From assembly GCA_964480705.1 (NCBI GenBank), contig CAYZPC010000001.1, positions 71,238 through 135,237 of the forward strand: a DNA stretch of 64,000 nucleotides, given 5' to 3'. Positions 49,759-57,965 of this stretch are shown one piece after another (positions within the stretch are counted from its first letter, which is position 1; every line of letters starts with the position of its first letter). Origin of the DNA: VGJJ01 sp964480705. Its GTDB lineage: Archaea; Iainarchaeota; Iainarchaeia; Iainarchaeales; VGJJ01. Both the position numbers and the translations under genes were made by a program. A model generated the notes under the pieces. That model was not told where the DNA came from and did no database searches. It saw only the letters and a program-made list of their open reading frames with translations.

Positions 49759-50418
49759 ATGTTGATTGCAGGCGTTGATGAAGCCGGCCGGGGACCGGCC
49801 ATTGGACCCATGGTCCTGGCGGTCGCCCTCATTTCGTCTGAAAAGGAGGAAATTCTCCATGAATTAGGGGCACGCGACTCTAAACTCATTCCCGAACCAG
49901 AGCGTGTCCGACTATACCCCCTCATGCAGCAAACCCTTTCTCATTATGCCACGTATCACCTTTCCGCACCCGAAATGGATGCCCTGATGGAGCGTGACTC
50001 CCTGAATGAGATTGAGGCGATGAAGATTGGGGCGCTGCTCAATGAATTGCCCGTGAAACCCGACCTCGTGTACGTGGACTCTCCCGATCCTCTCGCGAGT
50101 AATTTTGCGCGGCGCATTGAGAGTTACATTTCATTCAAACCAAAAATTGTCGCGGAGCATAAAGCGGATGTAAATTATCCCATTGTCTCTGCCGCGTCCA
50201 TCTTAGCCAAAGTGGAGCGCGATAATGTCATTAAAGAGTTGCAAAAACAATACGATTCTTTTGGAGACATTGGTTCCGGCTACTCGCATGATGAACGAAC
50301 TATTTCTTTTTTGAAAAAATATTTGAGCATGCATCAAACGCTTCCCTCGTGCGCGCGCCAAAAGTGGGGAACAAACGTTCGATTAATGGATGCCAAATAT
50401 CAAACCAAACTTTTTTAA
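49759..50418 (+). CDS. rnhB: Ribonuclease HII
   Basis: This 219-residue enzyme removes RNA from RNA-DNA hybrids and single ribonucleotides from DNA. The catalytic DE motif is in GVDEAGRGPAIGPMVLA; further acidic residues lie in YVDSPDP and EHKADVNYP. The last codons (TKLF, stop) are part of dispersed repeat copy 4, so the end of the protein may have been altered by that element. ATTTAAGG about 27 bp before the ATG suggests a leaderless mRNA. Confidence 0.92.
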   Translation: MLIAGVDEAGRGPAIGPMVLAVALISSEKEEILHELGARDSKLIPEPERVRLYPLMQQTLSHYATYHLSAPEMDALMERDSLNEIEAMKIGALLNELPVKPDLVYVDSPDPLASNFARRIESYISFKPKIVAEHKADVNYPIVSAASILAKVERDNVIKELQKQYDSFGDIGSGYSHDERTISFLKKYLSMHQTLPSCARQKWGTNVRLMDAKYQTKLF

Positions 50419-50490
50419 TAAACCAAGCAAACGAAGTTTGCGGGCATCGCAAACCTTTTGGTTTGCAATGAAGTTTGATCAAAAAATACT
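50405..50490 (-). repeat. Dispersed palindromic repeat, copy 4 (expanded form)
   Basis: On the minus strand it begins TTTTTTGATCAAACTT and ends AAAAAAGTTTGGT, as in the other copies. The middle is longer and holds two more hairpins, CAAAC-GAA-GTTTG (50430-50440) and GCAAACC-TTTT-GGTTTGC (50449-50466). It overlaps the last codons of rnhB. Confidence 0.55.
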
Positions 50491-50511
50491 CACAAAGATT
50501 TTTTTTATAAA

Positions 50512-51309
50512 TTATTTTTTTCTTCCAGCGACTATTACAAATCGTTTCCCGCGCAAACCAATTTCTATTTCAAATCGCAAAACACTCCACGCGCTTTTCA
50601 CATCCTTCACGCGCCACGCGGGTTTGTGGGATTGAATTCCAATGATTTCAAACCCATTTTTTTCAAACCAATGTACAACGGGTGGAACGCGGTAATATTT
50701 TTCGCGCGGATTTGCTACGCGGTCCATCCAATATGCTTTTTCACTTTCATTTAATGTTTTTCTCTGGAATGATTCCACCCATTTCATTCGTTGCGCGGGT
50801 GTTTTTCCCCCAAACGCGCGCGCGAGTGCCTTCTGCACGCGCTGCTTCCACCCTCCCCATTCGTGATAAAATCCATGAAAGAATATTCCACCGGGTTTTA
50901 CCATTGCTGAAAGGAGTTCGAACCCTTTTTCCGGGTTGCGTGTGTGGTGCAGCACTCCAAATGCAGAAACGATGTCAAATTTTTCGTTAGGATTAAATGA
51001 AAAAATATCCTTTTGACTAAATGTTACATTTTGTATTCCAAACTCGCCCGCTTTTTTCCGTGCGAGTGCAATAGAGTTTTCACTCGCATCTATTCCAATG
51101 ACTTTCTCCGCGTACGTTGCCAGGCTGCATGTTATTTCTCCCGTTCCGCATCCTGCATCTAGTATTTTTTTTCCGCGCAACTCGTCGAGCGTCAGGTTTC
51201 CGGCTGCCACTAATGGTTTGGCATACGTTTTCATTCGCTCGCGCGAAAAATACTGTACGCGCGGATAGGGATATGTTTCGTAAAAATCCGCAATACTATC
51301 TCGTGTCAT
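50512..51309 (-). CDS. Class I SAM-dependent methyltransferase
   Basis: This is a 265-residue protein. The SAM-binding motif ILDAGCGTGEIT is at 49-60, followed by VIGIDASENSIALARKKA and FDIVSAFGVLHHTRNPEKGF. The opening FYETYPYPRVQ resembles the F-Y-x-x-Y-P-Y-P start of a subgroup of small-molecule or tRNA-linked methyltransferases. It is 17 bp downstream of scpB on the same strand. The substrate is unknown. Confidence 0.8.
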   Translation of the reverse strand: MTRDSIADFYETYPYPRVQYFSRERMKTYAKPLVAAGNLTLDELRGKKILDAGCGTGEITCSLATYAEKVIGIDASENSIALARKKAGEFGIQNVTFSQKDIFSFNPNEKFDIVSAFGVLHHTRNPEKGFELLSAMVKPGGIFFHGFYHEWGGWKQRVQKALARAFGGKTPAQRMKWVESFQRKTLNESEKAYWMDRVANPREKYYRVPPVVHWFEKNGFEIIGIQSHKPAWRVKDVKSAWSVLRFEIEIGLRGKRFVIVAGRKK

Positions 51310-51326
51310 AAAAAAAGGAAATTCGG

Positions 51327-52091
51327 TTACAATAATTCTTCGCTCTGGGTTTGATCCGGGGTATTAGTCATTCGCGTCTCTTCTTTTTTCATTTCCGCCG
51401 TGTAGGGTCGCAGTTTGAGTGCATTTGTTCCAAAATATTCCGAGAATTTTTTGGTGGTGCGTAAAATGTACGTCCTTCCGCGTGGTTCACGCGAAACAAA
51501 TCCAGTTTCCACGAGTTTTTGCAAATGCTCATACGCGGTGTTGCTTCGCACTTGAACAAGGTGCGATTGTAACAAGGGTTGCTTGTACGCAATGAATGCG
51601 AGTGTTTTCATTTCCGCCGGGTTTAATTCTCCCACTCCCGTGAGATGAGAAACTTTTTCATCAAAGGGCGAGCGCACGCGCATGCGATACCCTCCGGCGT
51701 CTTCGACCATTTCCAATGCCGAATCTCTCGCGTTGAATGCATCCACCAACTCGGGCAGATATTCCCGGACTTTTAGCAGTGGAACGTTTGAAATTTTTCC
51801 CAATTCTTCCACGCTCAATCCTTTTCCTCCCATGAAGAGGGCGGCTTCCATTACTTTGAGCGCGGTTTCCTTGGTTTCTTCTTGCTCAGCGGATTTTTTT
51901 CCCGCTCGAGAAGGTTTTTCGTCTGCTTCTTCTTCGCGCGAAGCATCTCCCTCACTTTCTACTTCATTATCTTCCTCATCCGCGAGCAATTCTTCCGGTC
52001 CCATGGTGTGAAGAGAAGAAAGGTCTTCACCCTCTTGCGGGGTTGTTTTGGCTTCTCCGCCGAGTATTTTCTTTAACCATTCGAGGACCAT
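51327..52091 (-). CDS. scpB: Segregation and condensation protein B
   Basis: This is a 254-residue protein. A charged low-complexity N-terminus (about 10-80, rich in Glu, Asp and Ser) is followed by two winged-helix domains: VMEAALFMGGKGLSVEELGKI, then EMKTLAFIAYKQPLLQSHLVQ and VETGFVSREPRGRTYILRTT. It pairs with the ScpA encoded at 29647. The acidic extension is longer than in bacterial ScpB. ATG at 52091 is chosen over an upstream GTG at 52106. Confidence 0.88.
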   Translation of the reverse strand: MVLEWLKKILGGEAKTTPQEGEDLSSLHTMGPEELLADEEDNEVESEGDASREEEADEKPSRAGKKSAEQEETKETALKVMEAALFMGGKGLSVEELGKISNVPLLKVREYLPELVDAFNARDSALEMVEDAGGYRMRVRSPFDEKVSHLTGVGELNPAEMKTLAFIAYKQPLLQSHLVQVRSNTAYEHLQKLVETGFVSREPRGRTYILRTTKKFSEYFGTNALKLRPYTAEMKKEETRMTNTPDQTQSEELL

Positions 52092-52234
52092 ATACAATCT
52101 ACTCACGTTCTCAAGGCTTAATAAATTCCCTCTTCCTTTTGCAACCGCGGGGTTTGGAAACGTCTTTAAACCTCCAGGTATTACTCTACCTATCGCCGCA
52201 TGACATGCGGAACAAATGGATTGAGGTTGGTTGC

Positions 52235-52744
52235 ATGGAGCGGTTGGTCATTATTCTCGTATTGGTTTTTCTCCTCGGGTGCGTTTCACCTCCCTCTTCT
52301 CCTTCTTCGACAACGGCTCCCACTAACACGGACAATTTGCCCTTTGATGATTTTGTTAAAACAATTGATTTTGAGGTTCCCACGGGCACGCCGGATGCAA
52401 TGACCATTTGCGATGCTCCCGCGGAAGTCGATCGCATGAATTGCTTTTCGACGGCAGTGCGTTCTTGTGCGCGCGCCTCTTCGTTTTTTTGGTCCACTCC
52501 CGATGGGTATGCATTAGGTTTTGAAACCTGGGGAAGCGATGCTGAAACGGATTATTGCACCGTTCGCCTGTTTGTGGCCGACACCGATAGTCAATACTTT
52601 GGACAATCTTCCACGTGCTTGCTCCAAAAATCAGGTTCTGGAGACACGGCGTACTATGATTGGTCCGCTGCTTCACCAGCCTCCTGTTCGGGTTCCTACA
52701 CGCAAGAATGGGTAAAGTCTCCTGCCGTTAACTCCACGGCATAA
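52235..52744 (+). CDS. Cysteine-containing lipoprotein
   Basis: This is a 169-residue protein. A short signal peptide ends in VFLLGC (cysteine near residue 15), followed by a Ser/Pro/Thr linker and a compact domain with six or more cysteines (TICDAPAEVDRMNCF, RSCARA, DYCTVRLF, STCLLQ, ASCSG). The family is unknown. The start at 52235 gives the canonical signal peptide; 52205 is an in-frame alternative. It diverges from scpB. Confidence 0.6.
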   Translation: MERLVIILVLVFLLGCVSPPSSPSSTTAPTNTDNLPFDDFVKTIDFEVPTGTPDAMTICDAPAEVDRMNCFSTAVRSCARASSFFWSTPDGYALGFETWGSDAETDYCTVRLFVADTDSQYFGQSSTCLLQKSGSGDTAYYDWSAASPASCSGSYTQEWVKSPAVNSTA

Positions 52745-52915
52745 TTGTCGACCCCGTCACACAATTTTACATAACGCATTTGTCCGTTAATCATCTTTTT
52801 GTTTTTCGTCCATTGTCGCCTATGTTTATTAATTTGAAAAGCCGTTATACTCGCAATTCACGATACAATTATTTCGCGGTCACACGCGCGTGAGTGCAAA
52901 GAGGGGTGTACACAC

Positions 52916-54043
52916 ATGCAATCAATGGTCAATGCCGTCAAAGAGGGGAAATCACGCACAGAGGAAAATGTTCATATTGATGAGTTTTCCGTGCCTAAGA
53001 TTATGGTTATTGGTGCTGGGGGAGCAGGTTGTAATGCTGTCAACCGCTTAGCACATATGAGTATTTCCGGCGCGCAACTCGCTGCCGTGAACACGGATAA
53101 GCAACACTTGTCCATTATTTCGGATGAAATCACCAAAATCCTCATCGGAAAATCGGTTACACGCGGTTTAGGTGCCGGTGGATATCCTGAAGTTGGAGAA
53201 AAAGCCGCTGAAGTGAGCAAAGCCGATTTGGAAGGAATCCTCAAAGGCGTTGATATGTTATTCATTTGTGCCGGAATGGGTGGAGGAACCGGAACGGGTT
53301 CAGCACCTGTGATCGCCAACATTGCCAAAGAACAGGGCGCCATTGTCATTGCCATGGTCACGTACCCGTTTCAATTGGAACGCGCGCGTACTTTCAAAGC
53401 AGAGGAAGGAATTCAGAAGCTCGCAGGAATCTGCGACACCGTCATTGTGATTGACAACAACCGCCTCGCGGAATTAGTGCCAAACTTGCCCATTCAGGAT
53501 GCGTTTCGCGTCGCGGATGAACTTGTTGCGCGTGTGGTTTCAGGAATCACGGAAACGATTACACAACCTTCGCTCATCAACTTGGACTTTGCGGATGTTC
53601 GCTCCATCATGACTGGTCGAGGATTGTCCATGATTGCCGTGGGAGAAAGCAAATCCGTTAATCGTGTGGACGAAGCAGTTGCAGACACGCTCAACAACAC
53701 CTTGTTGGATGTGGATGTTGCCGGTGCCAAAGGTGCCTTAATTCACATCACCGGCGGACCCGAGTTAACATTGGGGGAAGCCAACCAAGTGGGAACCATG
53801 CTCACCGAGCAATTGGATCCGAACGCTACCGTTATTTGGGGAGCACGAATCAACCCTGCGTTTGAAAACAAAATTGAAGTCATTACGGTTTTCACCGGCG
53901 TCCGCTCACCCTTCATTAATGGTGGAAAAGCCCTCGGTTCAAAACCTGAACCCTTAAGCTGGAAAAATACGGGCTCCAACTCCCGCTCGAGTGGTTCGAG
54001 TTTGGGACAGAAAGCCACGGATTCAGGAATTCAGTTCATTTAG
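52916..54043 (+). CDS. ftsZ: Cell division protein FtsZ
   Basis: This is a 375-residue tubulin-like GTPase that forms the division ring. KIMVIGAGGAGCNAVNRL and the tubulin signature AGMGGGTGTGSAPVIA bind GTP; NLDFADVRSIM is the T7 loop that completes the catalytic site. A linker rich in Ser and Gly leads to a short end (TDSGIQFI), similar to the C-terminal peptides of archaeal FtsZ. A terminator follows directly. Confidence 0.93.
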   Translation: MQSMVNAVKEGKSRTEENVHIDEFSVPKIMVIGAGGAGCNAVNRLAHMSISGAQLAAVNTDKQHLSIISDEITKILIGKSVTRGLGAGGYPEVGEKAAEVSKADLEGILKGVDMLFICAGMGGGTGTGSAPVIANIAKEQGAIVIAMVTYPFQLERARTFKAEEGIQKLAGICDTVIVIDNNRLAELVPNLPIQDAFRVADELVARVVSGITETITQPSLINLDFADVRSIMTGRGLSMIAVGESKSVNRVDEAVADTLNNTLLDVDVAGAKGALIHITGGPELTLGEANQVGTMLTEQLDPNATVIWGARINPAFENKIEVITVFTGVRSPFINGGKALGSKPEPLSWKNTGSNSRSSGSSLGQKATDSGIQFI

Positions 54044-54057
54044 AAATTAAGTTGATG

Positions 54058-54088
54058 GCCCCGTGCTATTGCAGGGGCTTTTTTTTAT
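54058..54088 (+). terminator. Terminator after ftsZ
   Basis: GCCCC-G-TGC pairs with GCA-GGGGC around TATT (54058-54078), with one bulge, followed by eight T residues. Confidence 0.75.
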
Positions 54089-54102
54089 TTTTTTGAACAG
54101 TT

Positions 54103-54954
54103 CTACTTGTCCATACCAACTAGCGTCATCACAAACCAGCGCAAGCTTCGCATTCTCTCTTGAATGCGTCGAACAATAAATTTTTCCCATTGTTTTCCAA
54201 ATGGAATGTACTCCGCGACAATATATCCGTGCTCGCTCAATAATTTTTTTTCATATTTTCGAAATCCTTTCAGCATTTGAAATTCTAAATGGGTGGGAAA
54301 TGGCAATGCGAGCGCGTGGGAAATAATATCCATATCGTGTGTCCCCACCGCGGTGTACACATCATTTTCTGAAAGTAAGGTGAGGAGTTTTTTGAAATTT
54401 GCATTAATATCTTCGTGTTTGGAATACACCAGCGTGTGCGGTTGCGTGTATGCTCCTTTCACTAATCTAATTTTGGGTTCGTCGGGCAATAATGATAGAA
54501 CATCTTTGTGGGTGCGTTTCAAGTATGCTTGCAAACAAATTCCCACGTTATCAAATTCTTCTAATAATCGTCGATATATTTTGAGTGTTTTGGCCGTGTA
54601 CGCATGACCTTCCATGTCCACCCACACCATTATTTTCAATGGTTGCGCGTGCCGCACAATGCGCGATACTGCTCTAAAACAGGTTTCTTCATCACCATCT
54701 AAATCGAACGCGGTGAGTTTGAGGGAAATTCCCCCGCGCAGGTTATTTCGTTTCATTTCCTCGAGGAGGCGGATGTATTCTCCGGAGACGCGTACACTGT
54801 CTTGTCTTCCTTCCGCATTTTCTCCTAAAATATCAAAAATGGGCACAAGTCCTTGCCGTTGAATCTTCAACCCATATGGTAGTGCCTCGCGAAGCGTTTC
54901 TCCAGCGATGAAGCGGAACGCTAAGGGTTTCAATAATGGTTTATACCAGCACAT
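54103..54954 (-). CDS. Proline dehydrogenase
   Basis: This is a 283-residue FAD-dependent enzyme that oxidises proline to pyrroline-5-carboxylate. The monofunctional family blocks are present: FIAGETLREAL, ISLKLTAF, ICLQAYLKRTHKD, IRLVKGAY, EFQMLKGFRKYEKKLL, and EYIPFGKQWEKFIVRRIQE, which holds the substrate arginines. AATAAAAA (minus-strand TTTTTATT) about 30 bp upstream favours ATG at 54954 over the longer frame to 55008. No P5C dehydrogenase is seen nearby. Confidence 0.85.
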   Translation of the reverse strand: MCWYKPLLKPLAFRFIAGETLREALPYGLKIQRQGLVPIFDILGENAEGRQDSVRVSGEYIRLLEEMKRNNLRGGISLKLTAFDLDGDEETCFRAVSRIVRHAQPLKIMVWVDMEGHAYTAKTLKIYRRLLEEFDNVGICLQAYLKRTHKDVLSLLPDEPKIRLVKGAYTQPHTLVYSKHEDINANFKKLLTLLSENDVYTAVGTHDMDIISHALALPFPTHLEFQMLKGFRKYEKKLLSEHGYIVAEYIPFGKQWEKFIVRRIQERMRSLRWFVMTLVGMDK

Positions 54955-55052
54955 GCGTGCATGAATCAAAAAAATCGAGAATAAAAACGAGATGCTGATG
55001 AAAAACAAAGAGAAAGGGGGTGTTTATTCCCCTCTCAACTAAAATTATTTTC

Positions 55053-55580
55053 CTATTTTTTCTTTTTGTTCAAATTATCCATTCCAGGTGTCCAGTCGAC
55101 TTCGCATAGTCCGCCAGTCTGGAATGCTTGCAACACGCGCAATGTTTCTTTCACGCTGCGTCCCACATCCAAGTCTGACACGGCTTCGTATCGGATGATT
55201 CCTTCCGGGTCGATGATGAATGTTCCGCGGTAGGCGATTCCTTGGTCTTCTTTCAACACACCAAATGAGCGTGCGACGTGATGATTCGTGTCTGCGAGGA
55301 TGGGAAATTTAACCTCAGGCAAGTCTCGTTCCAACCAGGCTTTGTGCGAGTGTTCCGAGTCCGTGCTCGCTCCCACAATGTGGCAGTTGAGTTTCTTGAA
55401 GTCTCCTTCCATTTTGGCAAATCCTCTAATTTCAGTCGGACACACAAATGTAAAGTCCAACGGGTAAAAGAAAACGAGTAACCATTTTCCTTTGTAGTCT
55501 TTCATGCTTACTTTCTTGAATTCACCATTGACGTAGGCCATGGTGCTAAAATCGGGGGCTTTTTGTCCGACGATTGTCAT
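55053..55580 (-). CDS. 2-Cys peroxiredoxin
   Basis: This 175-residue peroxide reductase has the peroxidatic C47 in FTFVCPTE and the resolving C159 in GGLCEVDW, plus FPILADTNHHVARSFGV, as in the AhpC/Prx1 group. Thioredoxin (31662) is a likely electron donor. CAGGAGAG lies 9-15 bp before the ATG at 55580. The longer frame to 55688 is not part of the family. Confidence 0.92.
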   Translation of the reverse strand: MTIVGQKAPDFSTMAYVNGEFKKVSMKDYKGKWLLVFFYPLDFTFVCPTEIRGFAKMEGDFKKLNCHIVGASTDSEHSHKAWLERDLPEVKFPILADTNHHVARSFGVLKEDQGIAYRGTFIIDPEGIIRYEAVSDLDVGRSVKETLRVLQAFQTGGLCEVDWTPGMDNLNKKKK

Positions 55581-55719
55581 GTGATTCACTCTCCTGAGAA
55601 ATCGATTCAATAATATGGAGGATGGTTTTTCCTTAAAAATCGCTCGATGGTTTTCGCCCCATCTTTTTAAGAGGATTGGACGCTTCAACTACGTATCACC
55701 TATGGAGAGGTAATCAATT

Positions 55720-56016
55720 ATGGCCGAGTTAATGAAAGTCAAACAGTTGCGTCCGCGCATGGGAAACGTTTTCATCGAATTGGAAGTCGTTTCCAAGGGA
55801 GAAGCCCGGGAATTTGCCTCGGCCAAAGGACAAGGAAAAGTATGCAACGTCGCTGGAAAGGACGAAACGGGCGAAGTGCAGGTATCCTTGTGGAATGAGC
55901 AAATCGACCAAGTCAATGAAGGGACGAAAATCCGCATTGAAAATGGGTGGGTGTCCGAGTACAAGGGACAATTGCAGCTCTCTACTGGAAAGTTTGGCAA
56001 TTTGATTATCCTGTAA
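55720..56016 (+). CDS. ssb: Single OB-fold ssDNA-binding protein (Sulfolobus SSB type)
   Basis: This is a 98-residue protein, essentially one OB fold: MKVKQLRPRMGNVFIELEVV, then DETGEVQVSLWNEQIDQVNEGTKIRIENGWVSEYKGQLQLSTGKFG. It matches the OB domain of Sulfolobus SSB closely in order and spacing, but lacks the long flexible acidic tail of that protein. A separate acidic mini-protein is encoded just downstream (56191). GGAGAGG lies about 14 bp before the ATG. Confidence 0.85.
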   Translation: MAELMKVKQLRPRMGNVFIELEVVSKGEAREFASAKGQGKVCNVAGKDETGEVQVSLWNEQIDQVNEGTKIRIENGWVSEYKGQLQLSTGKFGNLIIL

Positions 56017-56025
56017 TTTTTACCC

Positions 56026-56053
56026 GTGCCGCGCGAGCGGCGCCATTTTTTTC
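56026..56053 (+). terminator. Terminator after the SSB gene
   Basis: GTGCCGC-GCGA-GCGGCGC (56026-56043) is followed by CATTTTTTT. A second stem, ACCCAC/GTGGGT with a T-rich tail, lies at about 56055-56092. Confidence 0.65.
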
Positions 56054-56190
56054 ACCACCCACACATCAACATAATTGAGTGGGTGTTTTCTCTTTTTTTG
56101 GCATTTTTTTAGCCCAATTTGAGAAAGGGTTTTATAAATTCTTGGCCGAAAGGTTGAGGTATAATTATTCCTTTATGGAGTGTGAAAACG

Positions 56191-56346
56191 ATGGTATTTG
56201 ATTTTGAAGAACCTATCTTACGAATGGACGATGATGGTGACGACGGCGACGATTGGTCGGACGATGACGACGGCGACGACGATGAAGAATTTGAAGACGA
56301 AGACGGCGACGAAGACTCGGAAGACGTCGGCGGGGACGAGGAATAA
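56191..56346 (+). CDS. Hyperacidic mini-protein
   Basis: This is a 51-residue protein. After MVFDFEEPILRMD nearly all residues are Asp, Glu or Gly (DDDGDDGDDWSDDDDG and so on), with no basic residue after R11. GGAG lies about 10 bp before the ATG and TTTTATAAA at about 56130-56138 is a TATA box, so it looks like a true gene with its own terminator. It may be a histone- or SSB-interacting acidic tail, or a metal-binding peptide. This is inference only. Confidence 0.6.
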   Translation: MVFDFEEPILRMDDDGDDGDDWSDDDDGDDDEEFEDEDGDEDSEDVGGDEE

Positions 56347-56368
56347 AATCCTCCCCTTCCTTTTCCTG

Positions 56369-56398
56369 CCGTGCGTTTGCACGGTGGGCTTTTAATTT
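56369..56398 (+). terminator. Terminator after the acidic mini-protein
   Basis: CCGTGC-GTTT-GCACGG (56369-56384) is followed by TGGGCTTTTAATTT. Confidence 0.6.
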
Positions 56399-56431
56399 CC
56401 CTTTTTCTCTACTCCTGTGTTGGTTTTCCCC

Positions 56432-57559
56432 ATGGACACTGAAACGAAAATAGCCACCCTCACGCAAGGGTTGGAAGAAGTTCTCACGCGCGAGGATTTG
56501 CACCATGCCCTCTCCACGGGAATGCCTCTCAATCATTACATTGGTTTTGAAGTCTCCGGGCAACCTCACATTGGTGCGGCGTTGAAAACCCTTTATCATA
56601 TTAAAAATTTTCAAGATGCGGGAGTCAATTGTTCTATTTTTCTCGCAGATTGGCACTCGTGGATTAATGATAAGCTCGGCGGCGACAAAGAAGCTATTGG
56701 AAAAGTTGCACGAGGATATTTCAAAGAATGTTTTATTGCCGCATCAAAAGTCTCTGGCGCGAACACCGAGAAAATTAATTTTGTGTTGGGGAGCGAACTC
56801 TATCACAATAAGGATGCGTACTGGGAAACCGTTGTCGATGTGGCCAAGCACACCACACTCGCACGCATGCAGCGCTCAACGACTATTATGGGCCGCGCCG
56901 AAGGAGAAAATTTGGACTTTGCCAAACTATTATACCCTGCCATGCAGGTCGCGGACATTTATTTTCAACACATTACGTTAGCTCACGCAGGAATGGATCA
57001 GCGCAAAGCCCATGTGATAGCGCGCGAGGTTGCCACCAAGTTGCAATATCACAAGCTCGAACACAAGGGAAAAACGTTTTCTCCTATTGCGGTGCACCAG
57101 CATTTAGTGATGGGTCTGCAGAAACCTCCCGTGTGGCCCATTCCTAAAGAAAAACTCTCCGAGATGCGCTCCGCGCTTAAGATGAGCAAATCTGTTCAGG
57201 GAAGCGCTATCTTTTTGGATGATTCTCCCGACGAAATTATGAAAAAAATGAATGGTGCGTTTTGTGTGGAAAAAAATATTGAATACAATCCCGCGTTGGA
57301 CTGGGCGGAACATTTAGTGTTTCCGTTTACGAAAGAATTGTCTATTGAGCGCCCCGCTAAGTTTGGGGGAAATGTTTCGTATGATAATTACAAATCCCTC
57401 GAATCTGATTTTGCGGATGGAAAACTTCATCCCATGGATTTGAAACAAGGCTTAGGCCGCGCGCTTGAAAAAATTCTCGCTCCCGCGCGCAAACACCTCA
57501 CTACCGAGCGCGTGAAGAAGCTCAAAGCCGAGTTTGAAGCGTTGAAAGTTACACGCTAA
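56432..57559 (+). CDS. tyrS: Tyrosyl-tRNA synthetase, archaeal type
   Basis: This is a 375-residue class I synthetase. The HIGH-type motif is GQPHIGAAL (H46-I47-G48) and the KMSKS motif is intact in LKMSKSVQGSAIFLDD. YPAMQVADIYF and GMDQRKAHVIAREVA match archaeal and eukaryotic TyrRS. It lacks the S4-like C-terminal domain of bacterial TyrRS. ATG at 56432 is chosen from the family N-terminus; the upstream TTG at 56417 adds five residues without support. Confidence 0.93.
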   Translation: MDTETKIATLTQGLEEVLTREDLHHALSTGMPLNHYIGFEVSGQPHIGAALKTLYHIKNFQDAGVNCSIFLADWHSWINDKLGGDKEAIGKVARGYFKECFIAASKVSGANTEKINFVLGSELYHNKDAYWETVVDVAKHTTLARMQRSTTIMGRAEGENLDFAKLLYPAMQVADIYFQHITLAHAGMDQRKAHVIAREVATKLQYHKLEHKGKTFSPIAVHQHLVMGLQKPPVWPIPKEKLSEMRSALKMSKSVQGSAIFLDDSPDEIMKKMNGAFCVEKNIEYNPALDWAEHLVFPFTKELSIERPAKFGGNVSYDNYKSLESDFADGKLHPMDLKQGLGRALEKILAPARKHLTTERVKKLKAEFEALKVTR

Positions 57560-57575
57560 TGCGCGCGTGTTTTGG

Positions 57576-57914
57576 TTATTTTTTTCTTCGGCGCTTAATT
57601 CGCGGAGCACTTTTTCGCGTGCGAGAATTGAGTCCGCGCATGAGTTGATTAGTAATTGCGATTTGATCGCGGAGTTTTTGTCGAACATCCGTGAGGCTTT
57701 TGTCTCCGGGCACGCGGTCTTGTAGTTCTTCATTGATGCGCAAAACCGTTTGCAGAACCATTCCTCGTTGCTGCGTAATGCTTCCAAACCGCGTGTTGAG
57801 CTGAAGCAGGAGCCGTTCATACAGTGAAAACAAGTCCGCCGTCCCCATTGCTTGAATGGTTTTCATTTGCTCTCGTCCATTCGACACAATAAATAGTGGG
57901 TTTCGAAATGACAT
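57576..57914 (-). CDS. Hypothetical helical protein with basic tail
   Basis: This is a 112-residue protein, mostly helical (ADLFSLYERLLLQLNTRFGS, then LRINEELQDRVPG, then RQKLRDQIAITNQLMRGL), ending in a Lys/Arg-rich stretch (SRTRKSAPRIKRRRKK). The family is not recognised. It may bind nucleic acid through its tail. The TATA box at 57936-57945 has the right spacing for ATG 57914, and appears to be shared with the divergent gene at 57966. Confidence 0.55.
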   Translation of the reverse strand: MSFRNPLFIVSNGREQMKTIQAMGTADLFSLYERLLLQLNTRFGSITQQRGMVLQTVLRINEELQDRVPGDKSLTDVRQKLRDQIAITNQLMRGLNSRTRKSAPRIKRRRKK

Positions 57915-57935
57915 ACATTCAAACCCGCGTCCAGG

Positions 57936-57945
57936 TTTATATACT
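57936..57945. promoter_or_regulatory. Candidate shared TATA box for two divergent genes
   Basis: TTTATATACT contains the self-complementary TATATA centred at 57940.5, lying 25.5 bp from the plus-strand ATG (57966) and 26.5 bp from the minus-strand ATG (57914). It is the only such element in the gap. Confidence 0.65.
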
Positions 57946-57965
57946 ACAATCCTTTCTTGCCTCGC

